NCBI GenBank assembly: GCA_015654675.1
Contig: JAATGM010000019.1
Location: 1 to 64,000 of the forward strand
Length of the DNA: 64,000 nucleotides
From: Planctomycetota bacterium
Lineage (GTDB): Bacteria > Planctomycetota > Phycisphaerae > UBA1845 > UTPLA1
Direction: 5' to 3'
Shown here: piece by piece, positions 16,448 through 25,680 of the stretch
How the letters are laid out: each line of letters begins with the position of its first letter
Numbering within the stretch: the first letter of the stretch is position 1
Position numbers and translations under genes: made by a program
Notes under the pieces: generated by a model
The model's database searches: none
Told to the model about the DNA's origin: nothing
Seen by the model: only the letters and a program-made list of their open reading frames with translations

Positions 16448-16983
16448 TCTTTTGCGTCGGATGCGATGCGCGGCAGGTTCATTTCGGATGATAGGCGGCG
16501 GAGGTGGTCGTAGAGGCCGTCAATGGATTGCATGATGACGCGGACGTCGCCGATGACGGACATGAAGTTGGTGTCGCCGTTCCAGCGCGGGACGACATGC
16601 AGATGAAGATGGTCGGGCAGGCCTGCGCCGGCGCAGCGGCCGAAGTTGATACCGACGTTATAGCCCTGCGGCTCGATGGCACGGGCGAGGACGGCCTGGG
16701 CGTCGGCGACGAGTTGGAGGAGTTCGAGGCGCTCGGCGGTGTCGAGCGATTCGAGGTCGGGCTTGTGTGACGCGACGGCGACGAGGAGATGGCCGTTGGT
16801 GTAGGGGAAGCGATTGAAGCAGACGAGGGATCGCGGCGTTCGCCAGAGGACGTGATTTTTTTCGTCATCGGCGGGGGATTTGAAATAGTCGCAGAGGAAG
16901 CAGGCATTGGCGGTGGGGCGCGAGAGTTGGCGGATGTAGTCGAGTCGCCACGGGGCCCAGATGTTGGATGCGAGATCGGGCAT
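16444..16983 (-). CDS. HIT-family nucleotide hydrolase/phosphorylase
   Basis: 179 residues. The HIT triad is in GLPDHLHLHVVPRWNGDTNF, and the N-terminal CFLCDYF is a zinc-knuckle-like pair seen in the Ap4A-phosphorylase-type branch. LVCFNRFPYTNGHLLVAV is also typical. The likely role is cleavage of diadenosine polyphosphates or nucleotide conjugates in the cytoplasm. It overlaps dgt by four bases and follows mutM by 33 bases, forming a nucleotide-sanitation and repair run. Confidence 0.93.
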   Translation of the reverse strand: MPDLASNIWAPWRLDYIRQLSRPTANACFLCDYFKSPADDEKNHVLWRTPRSLVCFNRFPYTNGHLLVAVASHKPDLESLDTAERLELLQLVADAQAVLARAIEPQGYNVGINFGRCAGAGLPDHLHLHVVPRWNGDTNFMSVIGDVRVIMQSIDGLYDHLRRLSSEMNLPRIASDAKE

Positions 16984-17016
16984 GGTTGGTCGAAGTCTAC
17001 CTTGCCGCGCCGGGGG

Positions 17017-17913
17017 TCACAAGGAATCGAGCTCGTCGATGGTGCGCGGCCAGTCGTCTTTGAGCAGACGCGAGAGTGAGCGGTCGGCGAGGATGCGGCC
17101 TTCGGTCTGGCAGCGCGGGCAGTAGTTGGTTTCGTTCTCGGCGTAGCGGATTCGCTGGACGGCCGTTCCGCAGACGGGGCAGGGTTTGTCGTATTTGCCG
17201 TGGACGGCGAAATCCGGGCGGAAGGCGGTGATTTCGCCGGGGCCCGGGAAGCGGCCGGCGAATTGGCGGCGGAGCGTGTCGGTCCAACGCGTCAGGGTTT
17301 CGCGCGTGGCGATGAAGAGGCGCGCGATCTGTTCTTCGGTGAGGCGCTGGGTGAGGGTGATGGGCGAGAGCTTCGCCGCGTGCAATATTTCGTCAGAGTA
17401 TGCGTTGCCGATTCCCGAGAAGAGGTGCGGGTCGGTGAGGGAGCGCTTGAGCGTGTGGTTTTCGCGGAGGAGGGCGGCTTTGAACGCCGATTCGGAACAG
17501 CTCAAGACATCGATGCCGCCGGGGTTGTGAGCGGCGAGCTGCGATTCGCCGCGAACGAGATGGATTGATGCGCGCTTCTTCGTTCCCGCCTCGGTGAGGG
17601 CGAGCGTTCCGTCGGGAAACTCGAGCGATGCGAGCGTGATCTTGCCGGGAAGTTTCTGGCCGGGTTTCAGCCAGCGAAAGCGCCCCGCGATCATGAGGTG
17701 AATCACGAGGAACAAGTCATCGTCGGCGGCGAGGACAATTCGCTTGCCGAGACGACGAACGTCGGTGACGGCGCGACCCTCGATCGCTTCGATCGGCGGG
17801 TCAAAGGTTCGGAGTACGAACGGACTGAGAATGCGGATGCGCTCGATGCGCCGCTGTAGAACGCGCTCGCGGATGACTTCGCAGTACACGGTTACGTCGG
17901 GGAGTTCTGGCAT
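17017..17913 (-). CDS. mutM: Formamidopyrimidine-DNA glycosylase (Fpg/MutM family)
   Basis: 298 residues starting MPELPDVTVY: Pro2 is the Schiff-base nucleophile and Glu3 the general acid; most Fpg proteins read PELPEV, so Asp6 is a variant seen in part of the family. LGKRIVLAADDDLFLVIHLM contains the conserved Lys of the active site. The helix-two-turn-helix region has LFSGIGNAYSDEILHAAKLS, and a zinc finger closes the protein (CPVCG...YCPRCQ, about residues 240-265). It excises oxidised purines and cuts abasic sites. The family also contains Nei-type enzymes, so exact base preference is unsure. Confidence 0.9.
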   Translation of the reverse strand: MPELPDVTVYCEVIRERVLQRRIERIRILSPFVLRTFDPPIEAIEGRAVTDVRRLGKRIVLAADDDLFLVIHLMIAGRFRWLKPGQKLPGKITLASLEFPDGTLALTEAGTKKRASIHLVRGESQLAAHNPGGIDVLSCSESAFKAALLRENHTLKRSLTDPHLFSGIGNAYSDEILHAAKLSPITLTQRLTEEQIARLFIATRETLTRWTDTLRRQFAGRFPGPGEITAFRPDFAVHGKYDKPCPVCGTAVQRIRYAENETNYCPRCQTEGRILADRSLSRLLKDDWPRTIDELDSL

Positions 17914-18026
17914 TCATTCGACTCAGGAATTCATTCCGTCATGACGTCCGGAAACGTCGTAGCGCTTTATTAGCGCATGATTTTACGGATTCGTCGACAA
18001 AGGCGGCACAGACCATCCGTTCAGAA

Positions 18027-18056
18027 TTGAATTGGCAATTGGTCGTGGCGTATAGT
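18027..18056 (+). promoter_or_regulatory. Candidate sigma-70 promoter of the PEP-CTERM gene
   Basis: TTGAAT at 18027-18032 and TATAGT at 18051-18056 with an 18-base spacer. A transcript starting near 18063 would have a leader of about 57 bases with a strong AAGGAGAGG ribosome site. Confidence 0.4.
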
Positions 18057-18119
18057 TGAATGCGAGGGAAATCCCGGGGGAACGGGGTCCCAGCGACAAC
18101 AAGGTCAAGGAGAGGATTC

Positions 18120-19022
18120 ATGCGACGAACAGTCGTCACAGTGGCGGTGTCTGCATTTATCGGCAGCTTTTCGGGCGTAGCGATGGGCGCGACCAATCTT
18201 GGGATCGCGCAGGACTACAACGCCTTCATTTTTCAGGACATCAGCGCGAGCGGCGGCGATACGGAAGGCCGACTTGCCGTGGGTCGCGACGCGAACCTTC
18301 AGTTCTACGGCGTGGGATCGCATCTGACGAACTCGCACGGGACGCGAAACGATTTCATCGTCGGCCGCAACATGAATGCGATGGGCGGCTGGCAGGTGTT
18401 CAATGGAAACGCCGTGTGGGGTAACAGTCTAATCGCGGGCCCGACGACGCCGAACGGTTCGACCTTTCATGGAACGCCGATCGACTTCACGGCGGCGGCT
18501 CTCGATTTGACGAATACCGCGAATCAGTGGAGCGCGATTTCACCGAACGGCTCGGCGGTATATGACGGATTTGCGACACTGAATATTACGGGGACCGACC
18601 CGACGCTGAATATCATCAACATTCCGGGCGCGCTCTGGTCGAATCCATCGATCAGCTCGCGAATCGTCAATGCGCCGGCCGGATCGACGGTGTTGATTAA
18701 CATCAGTGGCGCAACGAACTCCATGAGTGGCGGATTGGCGCTGACGGGCGGCGTCACGAAGCAGACCGTGCTCTGGAACTTCTATGAGACGACGGCGCTG
18801 AACTCGTCGTTCCTGTCGATGCAGGGGAGCGTGCTTGCTCCGCTGGCTCACCTGGAGCTGAACGGCGGCAACTTTGAGGGTATTAGCGTGCTCGGCAGCG
18901 CGCACACGTTCAACGGCGGCGAGTTCCACAACTACGGCTTCACCGGATTGATTCCGGAGCCGGCGACACTGGCTCTGGTGGGCCTGGCGGCGCTCGGCCT
19001 GCGTCGGGCGCGGTTGCGCTAA
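18120..19022 (+). CDS. Secreted choice-of-anchor-A protein with PEP-CTERM tail
   Basis: 300 residues with a signal peptide (RRTVVTVAVSAFIGSFSGVA then MGATN). The body is a choice-of-anchor-A-type domain: LGIAQDYNAFIFQDISASGG, DTEGRLAVGRDANL and a C-terminal part with VLAPLAHLELNGGNFEGISV. It ends IPEPATLALVGLAALGLRRARLR, the PEP motif, hydrophobic stretch and Arg cluster recognised by exosortase. It is expected to be anchored or processed at the outer surface. The ATG at 18120 follows AAGGAGAGGATTC. It is a single gene with a candidate promoter and a terminator; no exosortase lies in the window. Confidence 0.9.
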   Translation: MRRTVVTVAVSAFIGSFSGVAMGATNLGIAQDYNAFIFQDISASGGDTEGRLAVGRDANLQFYGVGSHLTNSHGTRNDFIVGRNMNAMGGWQVFNGNAVWGNSLIAGPTTPNGSTFHGTPIDFTAAALDLTNTANQWSAISPNGSAVYDGFATLNITGTDPTLNIINIPGALWSNPSISSRIVNAPAGSTVLINISGATNSMSGGLALTGGVTKQTVLWNFYETTALNSSFLSMQGSVLAPLAHLELNGGNFEGISVLGSAHTFNGGEFHNYGFTGLIPEPATLALVGLAALGLRRARLR

Positions 19023-19048
19023 AGCGATCGAACTCACCTAACAAACAG

Positions 19049-19083
19049 AAAGGGCGCGTCCCGTCGGGACGCGCCCTTTTTTA
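19049..19083. terminator. Terminator between convergent genes
   Basis: AAAGGGCGCGTCCCG paired with CGGGACGCGCCCTTT, followed by TTTTTTATT on the plus strand. It serves the PEP-CTERM gene. The minus-strand side has CTTTCTGTTTG, so it may also stop the convergent protease transcript. Confidence 0.9.
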
Positions 19084-19106
19084 TTGCATCGAGTTCACGG
19101 CGGTTG

Positions 19107-21950
19107 TTACCGCTGCGGGAGGACTTCGATCACCGAGTCAGCCGTCTGACCGTCGCCAGTGGGCCGCATGATCATGATGCCCTGCCCGCCACCCATGCCG
19201 CGGCCGCCGATCATGTATTCGGCTTCCAGGGCCTTGTCGATTCGCTTCTTCGAGTCGATCAAGTGGGCCTGCGTCTCCGGGCCAGCGTTTCCGGCTTTGA
19301 GCCGCTTGCCAAGCTTTTCGGAGAGTCCGGAGGCGGCCTGCCGCGCGACCGCGCCCGCATCAGCGGGGAGGCCGTCGTCTTCGCCGGAGAGAACCAACTC
19401 CGTCAGCATCTTGAGATGCATGCGCTGCAGGTTGCGCCGGTAGCTGTTGATGGCTTCCTTGTCGCCGGCCTTCGAATCATCCAGTTCGGACCAGATTGAG
19501 TCGGTCAGGGTCTGGATGTGGTCGGCCAGCGTGTAGGCGGGCGCATCCTTCGCGAACTTCTCCTCGCCGTCATGGATACGGACGAGCGTGAAGGGGTTCA
19601 TGAGACTGAAGAGGCAGCGATACTGACTCGCGGCCACCAGGTCGTGGATATTGAACTCCTGCTGCAGATCGAACTCGTCGGAATCCCAGTGCCAGAAGCG
19701 ACCGGGGGCGAGCTGGTTGAGCAGGGCCGGGTCGAAAGAATAGGCGTCGGCCGCGAAGACGTTCTTGATGACGAAGTCGCGGGCGGCCTTCTGCTTCTCG
19801 GCTTCCACCGGCTGGATGGGCGGGCGCGCGTTCGGATCGCCCTTCTGATCGCGATTGATGATCTGTCCGCCGACCATGCGGGCAACGAAACCGCAGACGC
19901 GGGCCTTCTCGGTCGCGAGCCGGGTGAACGTGCGACGGAGGTGGTTGTAGGACTCACCGTCCTTGATTCCCCAGGAACCGATGTCCTTCGACAATGAGTC
20001 GATCAGCTTGATCTGGGCCTCGGCATAGGCCATCGGGTCTTTGCCGGCGTCGAAGCGATTGCTGAGCGGATCGGCCGAGAGGACGCCAAAGGTGTCTTCA
20101 TCGGTTCCGTAATCGAGACCCGGCTCGGCGCAGCGGCCAGCGATCTTCTTGAGCATCTCGTCCTCGCCCTTGTCATCCTTGCCGGGGACGCGATAACCGT
20201 ACTCGATGGCCCAGAAGTCGTAGGGGCCGATGGTGCGCGGGATGTAAGAGCCCTGCTTTTCACCGCGGACGGCGAAGAGGTTGGGGTTGTAGTCCATGAC
20301 CGAGCCGACGGTGGGCTCGTTGGCGGCTGACGCTGTTTCCATTTCTTCGAGCGTCTTCCAGGTACTGGACTTGAAGTTGTGTCGCAGACCGAGGCAGTGA
20401 CCGACCTCGTGCATGACCACTTCCTTGACGACCTGGCCGAGGAACTCCTCGTTTTGCTGAGGCGTCATGCCTTTGGCCTCGAGCTGGATGCGGGCGAAGG
20501 CGAGCTGGTGGCCCATTCCGGCGGCGTAGTCGCAGAGCGGTCGGCCGCGCTGGGACATGCGCTTGCTGAGTGCGTTGTTGAATTGCTCGCGACTGTCGAC
20601 CTTCATTTTGACGTTGGGCATGAGTTTTTCCCACGACGTGCTGAAGCCCCAGCGCGGGTGGGTGCGGAGGAAGTCATTGAGGAACGGGTCCATCGGGTCC
20701 CAGGCGGTCGCGCCGCCAGTCATGCGCTCATATTCCTGCACGTAGAAGCGGACCATCGAGTCGTCGAAGACGATGTCGGCGTCGAGGATTTCGCCGGTGA
20801 GCGGGTGATCGCGCGACGGGCCCATGGCAAAGCTGTTGCCCGTAACGATCCAGCGGAAGAAGTTGTAGCGGACATCTTCGGGGTCGAGGTCGGCATATTC
20901 TTTGTCAGTCTGCTGCAGAACCTGCACGGCATTGACGAGACCGCATTTCTCGAAGGCCTTGTTCCACTCTCCAATGCCGTCGATGACGTAGCGGCGCCAG
21001 CGAACCGGGACGGTCTTCTCGACGAACCAGGTGATCGGCTTGACGGGCGGGGCGACGTCGAGCGAGTCGTCCGACTTCTTGAGATTCCAGCGATTGATGT
21101 AGCGATTAAAGAGCGTCTTGGCGTCGTACTTCTTGCCCCAGTCGTAGCGGACCGTCATGAAATAGCCAACGCGATTGTCAGCGGCGCGCGGCTTGTAGTC
21201 GGTCTGGGGAAGACTTGAGAGACTGTAGTGCATCTGGATGCGGCGTCCCATGGTACCCGAGTCGTCGCCGGCGCCCGGGCCGCGGCGGCCGGTCACGGCC
21301 ATGTCGACATTGAGCTCGGTGTTGTTGGGGAAAGTCTTCCAGCTTCCCCACTTGCTCAGGCCGGCGTTCGCCGATCCGCCGAGGAACGGCGCGATTCCGG
21401 CGAAGTCGCCCTTGAACAGATCGCCCATATCGACGATCGCATCGGCGCCCTGCGTGGTGCGAATCGGGATGACCTTGGCGATTTCGTCGGTGTAGCTGCG
21501 CTTGACGACATCGGCGACGGGGGCTCCGTCGTCGGCGGCGTAGCGCGGATCGACGCGCATCAGGACGAGGTTCTTATCCATGCGCTCGAGGTAGGCGAGC
21601 CAGTGATCGATCTGGAAGCCGGTGGCCGACGGGCCGCCGGAAACACTGACGGCGATGAGAAACTTCTTGCCGACCAGCGACTGCGGGATCTGGGCGAAGA
21701 GCTGGTCCGTCTTCTTGTTGTACCAGAGCGTCAGGAAGCAGTTGTCTTCAACGCCGCTCGGCTTCACTTTCTCGAAGCCCTTGCATATCTCATCGAACTT
21801 GGGGAAGTCGGGCTTCTCTTCGCCTGGCTTCGCAGCGGACTGCGGCGTGGGCGGACCCGCGGGTGGCTCCGCGAAACAAAGACCGCCCGTGGCGACGAGC
21901 GTCAGGGCGGCTACAAGGGAGAGAATTGGTTTTTCGAACCGACGCGACAT
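19107..21950 (-). CDS. Large secreted zinc metalloprotease (DUF4953/DUF5117 type)
   Basis: 947 residues with a signal peptide (PILSLVAALTLVATGGLCFA). The zinc site is VVMHEVGHCLGLRHNFKSS near residue 515, the HExxHxxGxxH metzincin motif, with a following Met-turn candidate SVMDYNPNLFA. Upstream segments such as LVGKKFLIAVSVSGGPSATG and YFMTVRYDW fit the N-terminal domains found before this catalytic domain in the DUF5117/DUF5118 protein group. It probably acts in the periplasm or outside the cell. It reads away from the divergent topA, with no partner gene on its strand. Confidence 0.9.
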   Translation of the reverse strand: MSRRFEKPILSLVAALTLVATGGLCFAEPPAGPPTPQSAAKPGEEKPDFPKFDEICKGFEKVKPSGVEDNCFLTLWYNKKTDQLFAQIPQSLVGKKFLIAVSVSGGPSATGFQIDHWLAYLERMDKNLVLMRVDPRYAADDGAPVADVVKRSYTDEIAKVIPIRTTQGADAIVDMGDLFKGDFAGIAPFLGGSANAGLSKWGSWKTFPNNTELNVDMAVTGRRGPGAGDDSGTMGRRIQMHYSLSSLPQTDYKPRAADNRVGYFMTVRYDWGKKYDAKTLFNRYINRWNLKKSDDSLDVAPPVKPITWFVEKTVPVRWRRYVIDGIGEWNKAFEKCGLVNAVQVLQQTDKEYADLDPEDVRYNFFRWIVTGNSFAMGPSRDHPLTGEILDADIVFDDSMVRFYVQEYERMTGGATAWDPMDPFLNDFLRTHPRWGFSTSWEKLMPNVKMKVDSREQFNNALSKRMSQRGRPLCDYAAGMGHQLAFARIQLEAKGMTPQQNEEFLGQVVKEVVMHEVGHCLGLRHNFKSSTWKTLEEMETASAANEPTVGSVMDYNPNLFAVRGEKQGSYIPRTIGPYDFWAIEYGYRVPGKDDKGEDEMLKKIAGRCAEPGLDYGTDEDTFGVLSADPLSNRFDAGKDPMAYAEAQIKLIDSLSKDIGSWGIKDGESYNHLRRTFTRLATEKARVCGFVARMVGGQIINRDQKGDPNARPPIQPVEAEKQKAARDFVIKNVFAADAYSFDPALLNQLAPGRFWHWDSDEFDLQQEFNIHDLVAASQYRCLFSLMNPFTLVRIHDGEEKFAKDAPAYTLADHIQTLTDSIWSELDDSKAGDKEAINSYRRNLQRMHLKMLTELVLSGEDDGLPADAGAVARQAASGLSEKLGKRLKAGNAGPETQAHLIDSKKRIDKALEAEYMIGGRGMGGGQGIMIMRPTGDGQTADSVIEVLPQR

Positions 21951-22572
21951 GCCTGGCTCCTTGAAAGTTGGGGAAGAATGTCCGACTCGTCTATCTTGTT
22001 ACCTGTTGAACGAAGATCGGGTGCGACTTACCTGCACGCGATGCTTGCCGTTCCAGGTTCGATGTTTCCTGATCGAGCTCCCCGCTGGTTCTGCACTTCC
22101 GCGTTGAGGTTGGGCCGCATCGTCGATGGGGCAGGTGGGGCAGGACGACGATCTGACGCAACCAACCGCTGCGATGAGCCCAATTATAGGCCTTAGGGGG
22201 TTTCCAATAAAAGCGCGGCCGAACCGAGTCGCCCCGACCCGGCCGAATCGCGGCTGTGATCCACGGGTGTAAACGCTTGGCACGCTTGCCTTTCACGCGC
22301 GGCGACGACCGGGTTTGAGTATCGGCAGACGGCAAGGTTCGGTCGAGGCGGGGTTTGACTCTCGTGAATGAGGGTGCTACCTTCCCGCCGCTCCGTACTG
22401 AAAACGGCGAGTGGAGAACCGGCGGGGAGGAATCCGACCGGGGTAGGGGCAGTTTGGCCAAGCGGTAAGTGGGCTGGCAGCCGGGGCGGGGCTCGAGAGA
22501 ACGGCCGGTCAGGTTTGATGGCCGTCCGCGATATAAGGGAAGCTGTCGCTTTGATGGTCGATATTGTGCGGT
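21951..22572. other. Divergent intergenic region (metalloprotease / topA)
   Basis: 622 bases. The only long frames run out of topA or are low-complexity Arg/Pro readings, so I see no gene. A short tRNA-like D-arm string (tggccaagcggtaa, near 22455) has no matching anticodon arm or T-arm. Promoters for both genes must be here, but none stands out. Confidence 0.6.
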
Positions 22573-25500
22573 ATGGCAAAGAAGAAGGAAGTAACGTCCG
22601 AAAACGGTGGTGGTAAGGCCCTTGTGATCGTTGAGTCGCCGGCCAAGGCGAAGACGATCAACAAGTACCTGGGGAAGAACTACGTCGTTAAGGCGAGCAA
22701 GGGGCACGTCCGCGACCTTCCGAAGCGGAAGTATGGGATCGACCCGGGGCGAAACTTTGCGCCGGAATACGAGATCCTTCCGTCGCATGAGAAGATTATC
22801 CATGAGCTGAAGGAATACGCGGACAAGGCGGACATGGTCTATCTGGCGACCGACCTTGACCGTGAGGGCGAGGCGATTGCGTGGCATCTGGCCCGGGCGC
22901 TGGACCTGCCGGAATCGAAGACGCGGCGCGTCATATTCAATGAGATTACGAAGAGCGCGATCAACGACGCGTTCAAGAAGCCGCTTGAGATAGATATTGA
23001 TAAGGTGAATGCCCAGCAGGCGCGGCGGATTCTGGACCGCGTGGTGGGGTATGAGCTGTCGCCGCTGCTTTGGAAGAAGATATCGAAGGGGCTTTCGGCG
23101 GGGCGGGTGCAATCGGTTGCGGTGCGGCTGATTGTGGAGCGCGAGGGAGAGATTCGCAGGTTTGAGCCGCAGGAGGCGTGGTCGGTCGAGGCGGTCTTCA
23201 CGACGAAGACGGCCGAGGCGGGGAAGCTGGCGGTTGAGTGGCGGAAGCTGCTGACGGCGGGAGCCGAGCCGCCGACGTTGAAGGATCAGGGTCGTTGGCT
23301 GGGCGATCAAGCGGCGTTTCGTGCGGAACTGGTTGAGTTTGGCGGGGCGGCGGCGAAGATCGAGGGCCGGCTGGAGCCGGTGAAGGGGAAGCCCGCGACG
23401 GGCGGGGCCGAGAAGACGTTCGTCAGCGCGGTGGGTGAGGCGCGGCGAATTGTCGAGGCGCTGGGGTTCAAGATTACGCAGGAAAAGGCGGCCGATTGGC
23501 CGGAGTATGCGCGGCTGGGTCTGAAGAAGATCGAGCTGGTGGGCGAGCTGAATCTGGGCGCAACGTCTTATGCCATCGAGAGCTTAGAGACGAAGCGGAA
23601 TCGATCGCGACCATCACCGCCGTTCACCACTGCGGCGCTACAGCAGGCGGCGGCGAACCAGCTTCGGTTCGCGGCCAGCCGGACGATGAAGACGGCGCAG
23701 ATGCTCTACGAGGGTGTCGATCTTCAGGATGGGCAGGGGCCGGTCGGATTGATCACGTACATGCGAACCGATTCGACGAACCTTTCGAAGGAATCGATCG
23801 AGGCGGTTCGGGGATTCATCAAGAACAGTTTCGGCGACAAGTATTTGCCCGAAGAGGCGAATCGGTATTCGAGCCGCGAGGGCGCGCAAGAGGCGCACGA
23901 GGCGATTCGTCCGACGGATGTGACGCGACGGCCTGAGACGCTGCGTGGGCATTTGTCGGAAGAGCAGATCAAGCTTTATACGCTGATCTGGAATCGATTC
24001 GTTGCCTGCCAGATGACGCCGGCGGAGTGGGATACGACGACGGCGCGGATTGCGGCGGAGACCAAGGTCGGCCGGGCGGTGTTCAAGGCGTCCGGGCGCG
24101 TTTTGGTATTCGACGGTTTTTACAAAGTGCTGGGCGTGCCGGGCGGGGGCGAGGATCAGTTGCTGCCGCCGCTGAAGGAGAAGCAGCCGGTCGCGGCGTT
24201 CGACTTGTTGCCGGAGCAGCGATTCAGTTCACCGCCGCCGCGATTCACCGAGGCGTCACTGGTAAAGGAGTTGGAGGCGCAGGGGATTGGGCGGCCGAGC
24301 ACGTACGCGAGCATCATCGAGACGATTCAGAGCCGCGGGTATGTCGATCAGGAAGATCGGAAGTTTTATCCGACGGCGCGCGGGGAGCTCGTCACGAAGA
24401 AGCTGGTTGAGCATTTTCCGAAGATCATGGATGTGAAGTTCACCAGCTACATGGAAGACGAGCTGGACAAGATCGAGTCGGCGCACCTCGACTGGATCCA
24501 CGTATTGCACGAGTTTTACGATCCGTTCAAGGAGAACCTCGGCAAGGCACATCTTGAGATGACGGCCGTGCGGGCTGAGCCGAGCGCGTATACGTGCGAC
24601 AATTGCGGCAAGCCGTTGGTCTATCGATTTGGCAAGACAGGGCGGTTTTTGGCCTGCACGGGCTATCCCGATTGCAAGTTTGCCTGCGACGTCGATCGCG
24701 ACGGGAAGCAGGTCAAGCCGGTCGTTACCGACATCAAGTGCGAGAAGTGTGGGAAGCCGATGCAGCTTCGCAAGAGCAAGCGCGGGCCTTTCCTGGGATG
24801 CACGGGGTATCCGGAGTGCATGAGCACGCTGCCGTCGGATGATCAGGGCCGGCCATTGAAGAAGGTGAAGCCGGAAGAACTCAATGTGAAGTGCCTCGAG
24901 TGCGGCAGCCCGATGGCGGCGAAGTTTGCGCGCGGGCGATCGTTCCTGGGATGCACGGCGTATCCGAATTGCAAGGCGACGCAGCAGATTCCGGAAGGTA
25001 TCTACATCGAAAAGCCGAAGCCCGAGGATGCGGGCGTTCCCTGTAATAAGTGCGGGCGGCCGATGGTGATTCGCAAGAGCCGGCGCGGGCCGTTCCTGTC
25101 GTGCTCGGGATTCCCGAAGTGTCGCAATGCGATGCCGATGGAGAAGATCGAGGAGCTTCGCAAGCTGGCGGAGAGCGGGCAGGTGCCGACGCCGCCGGTG
25201 GACGACGGCAAGGCAAAGCGCGGCGGCGCTGCGGCGCGGCGCGGGACGAATGGGGCACGATCGCGCGAGAAGGTTGATCCGGCCACGCTGGGTGCACCGC
25301 CGCCGGGATTTGCGTGGACGCGGACGGGGCGGCCGGTCGTAGAGACCTGGCCGGAGAAGCCGCTGAGCTGTCCGGATTGCGGGGCCGAGGTGAGCGTTCG
25401 GAGCGGGCGATTCGGGCCGTTCTTTGCGTGCGCGAAGTGCCGGTTTGTGGCCAACATGCGCGGCGAGGCGAAGAAGCGGGCGGATGCGGAAATCCCGCAG

Positions 25501-25677
25501 CCGGATCGACCGAAGCCAATTCCGACGGAAGTGGATTGCCCGGATTGCGGTGCGAAGATGCTGCTGCGGATGGGTCGAACGGGGCGATTCCTTGGGTGTT
25601 CGGCGTATCCGAAGTGCAAGAAGACGATGGAGGCGCCGCCGGGATTGCTGCGCGAGGTGGGGGCGGCGGCCGAGTAG
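22573..25677 (+). CDS. topA: DNA topoisomerase I with six C-terminal zinc ribbons
   Basis: 1034 residues. The TOPRIM domain has ALVIVESPAKAKTINKYLGK (about residues 15-34) and YLATDLDREGEAIAWHLARA with the DxDxE metal acids. The catalytic tyrosine is in GLITYMRTDSTNLS (about residue 396), followed by IGRPSTYASIIETIQ. The C-terminal third carries six Cys4 ribbons starting CDNCGKPL, CEKCGKPM, CLECGSPM, CNKCGRPM, CPDCGAEV and CPDCGAKM; the fifth has an atypical second pair (CAKC), and a 70-residue basic linker separates the fourth and fifth. It relaxes negative supercoils. The ATG at 22573 is preferred to the TTG three codons upstream; neither has a clear ribosome site. Confidence 0.97.
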   Translation: MAKKKEVTSENGGGKALVIVESPAKAKTINKYLGKNYVVKASKGHVRDLPKRKYGIDPGRNFAPEYEILPSHEKIIHELKEYADKADMVYLATDLDREGEAIAWHLARALDLPESKTRRVIFNEITKSAINDAFKKPLEIDIDKVNAQQARRILDRVVGYELSPLLWKKISKGLSAGRVQSVAVRLIVEREGEIRRFEPQEAWSVEAVFTTKTAEAGKLAVEWRKLLTAGAEPPTLKDQGRWLGDQAAFRAELVEFGGAAAKIEGRLEPVKGKPATGGAEKTFVSAVGEARRIVEALGFKITQEKAADWPEYARLGLKKIELVGELNLGATSYAIESLETKRNRSRPSPPFTTAALQQAAANQLRFAASRTMKTAQMLYEGVDLQDGQGPVGLITYMRTDSTNLSKESIEAVRGFIKNSFGDKYLPEEANRYSSREGAQEAHEAIRPTDVTRRPETLRGHLSEEQIKLYTLIWNRFVACQMTPAEWDTTTARIAAETKVGRAVFKASGRVLVFDGFYKVLGVPGGGEDQLLPPLKEKQPVAAFDLLPEQRFSSPPPRFTEASLVKELEAQGIGRPSTYASIIETIQSRGYVDQEDRKFYPTARGELVTKKLVEHFPKIMDVKFTSYMEDELDKIESAHLDWIHVLHEFYDPFKENLGKAHLEMTAVRAEPSAYTCDNCGKPLVYRFGKTGRFLACTGYPDCKFACDVDRDGKQVKPVVTDIKCEKCGKPMQLRKSKRGPFLGCTGYPECMSTLPSDDQGRPLKKVKPEELNVKCLECGSPMAAKFARGRSFLGCTAYPNCKATQQIPEGIYIEKPKPEDAGVPCNKCGRPMVIRKSRRGPFLSCSGFPKCRNAMPMEKIEELRKLAESGQVPTPPVDDGKAKRGGAAARRGTNGARSREKVDPATLGAPPPGFAWTRTGRPVVETWPEKPLSCPDCGAEVSVRSGRFGPFFACAKCRFVANMRGEAKKRADAEIPQPDRPKPIPTEVDCPDCGAKMLLRMGRTGRFLGCSAYPKCKKTMEAPPGLLREVGAAAE

Positions 25678-25680
25678 GGG

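Noticed and set aside
22440-22545. tRNA-like string with tggccaagcggtaa
   Set aside because: No anticodon arm, T-arm or acceptor stem could be paired around it.
21991-23310. Minus-strand open frame over the topA 5' end and upstream region
   Set aside because: Low-complexity Arg/Leu/Pro sequence without domains; antisense to TOPRIM domain.
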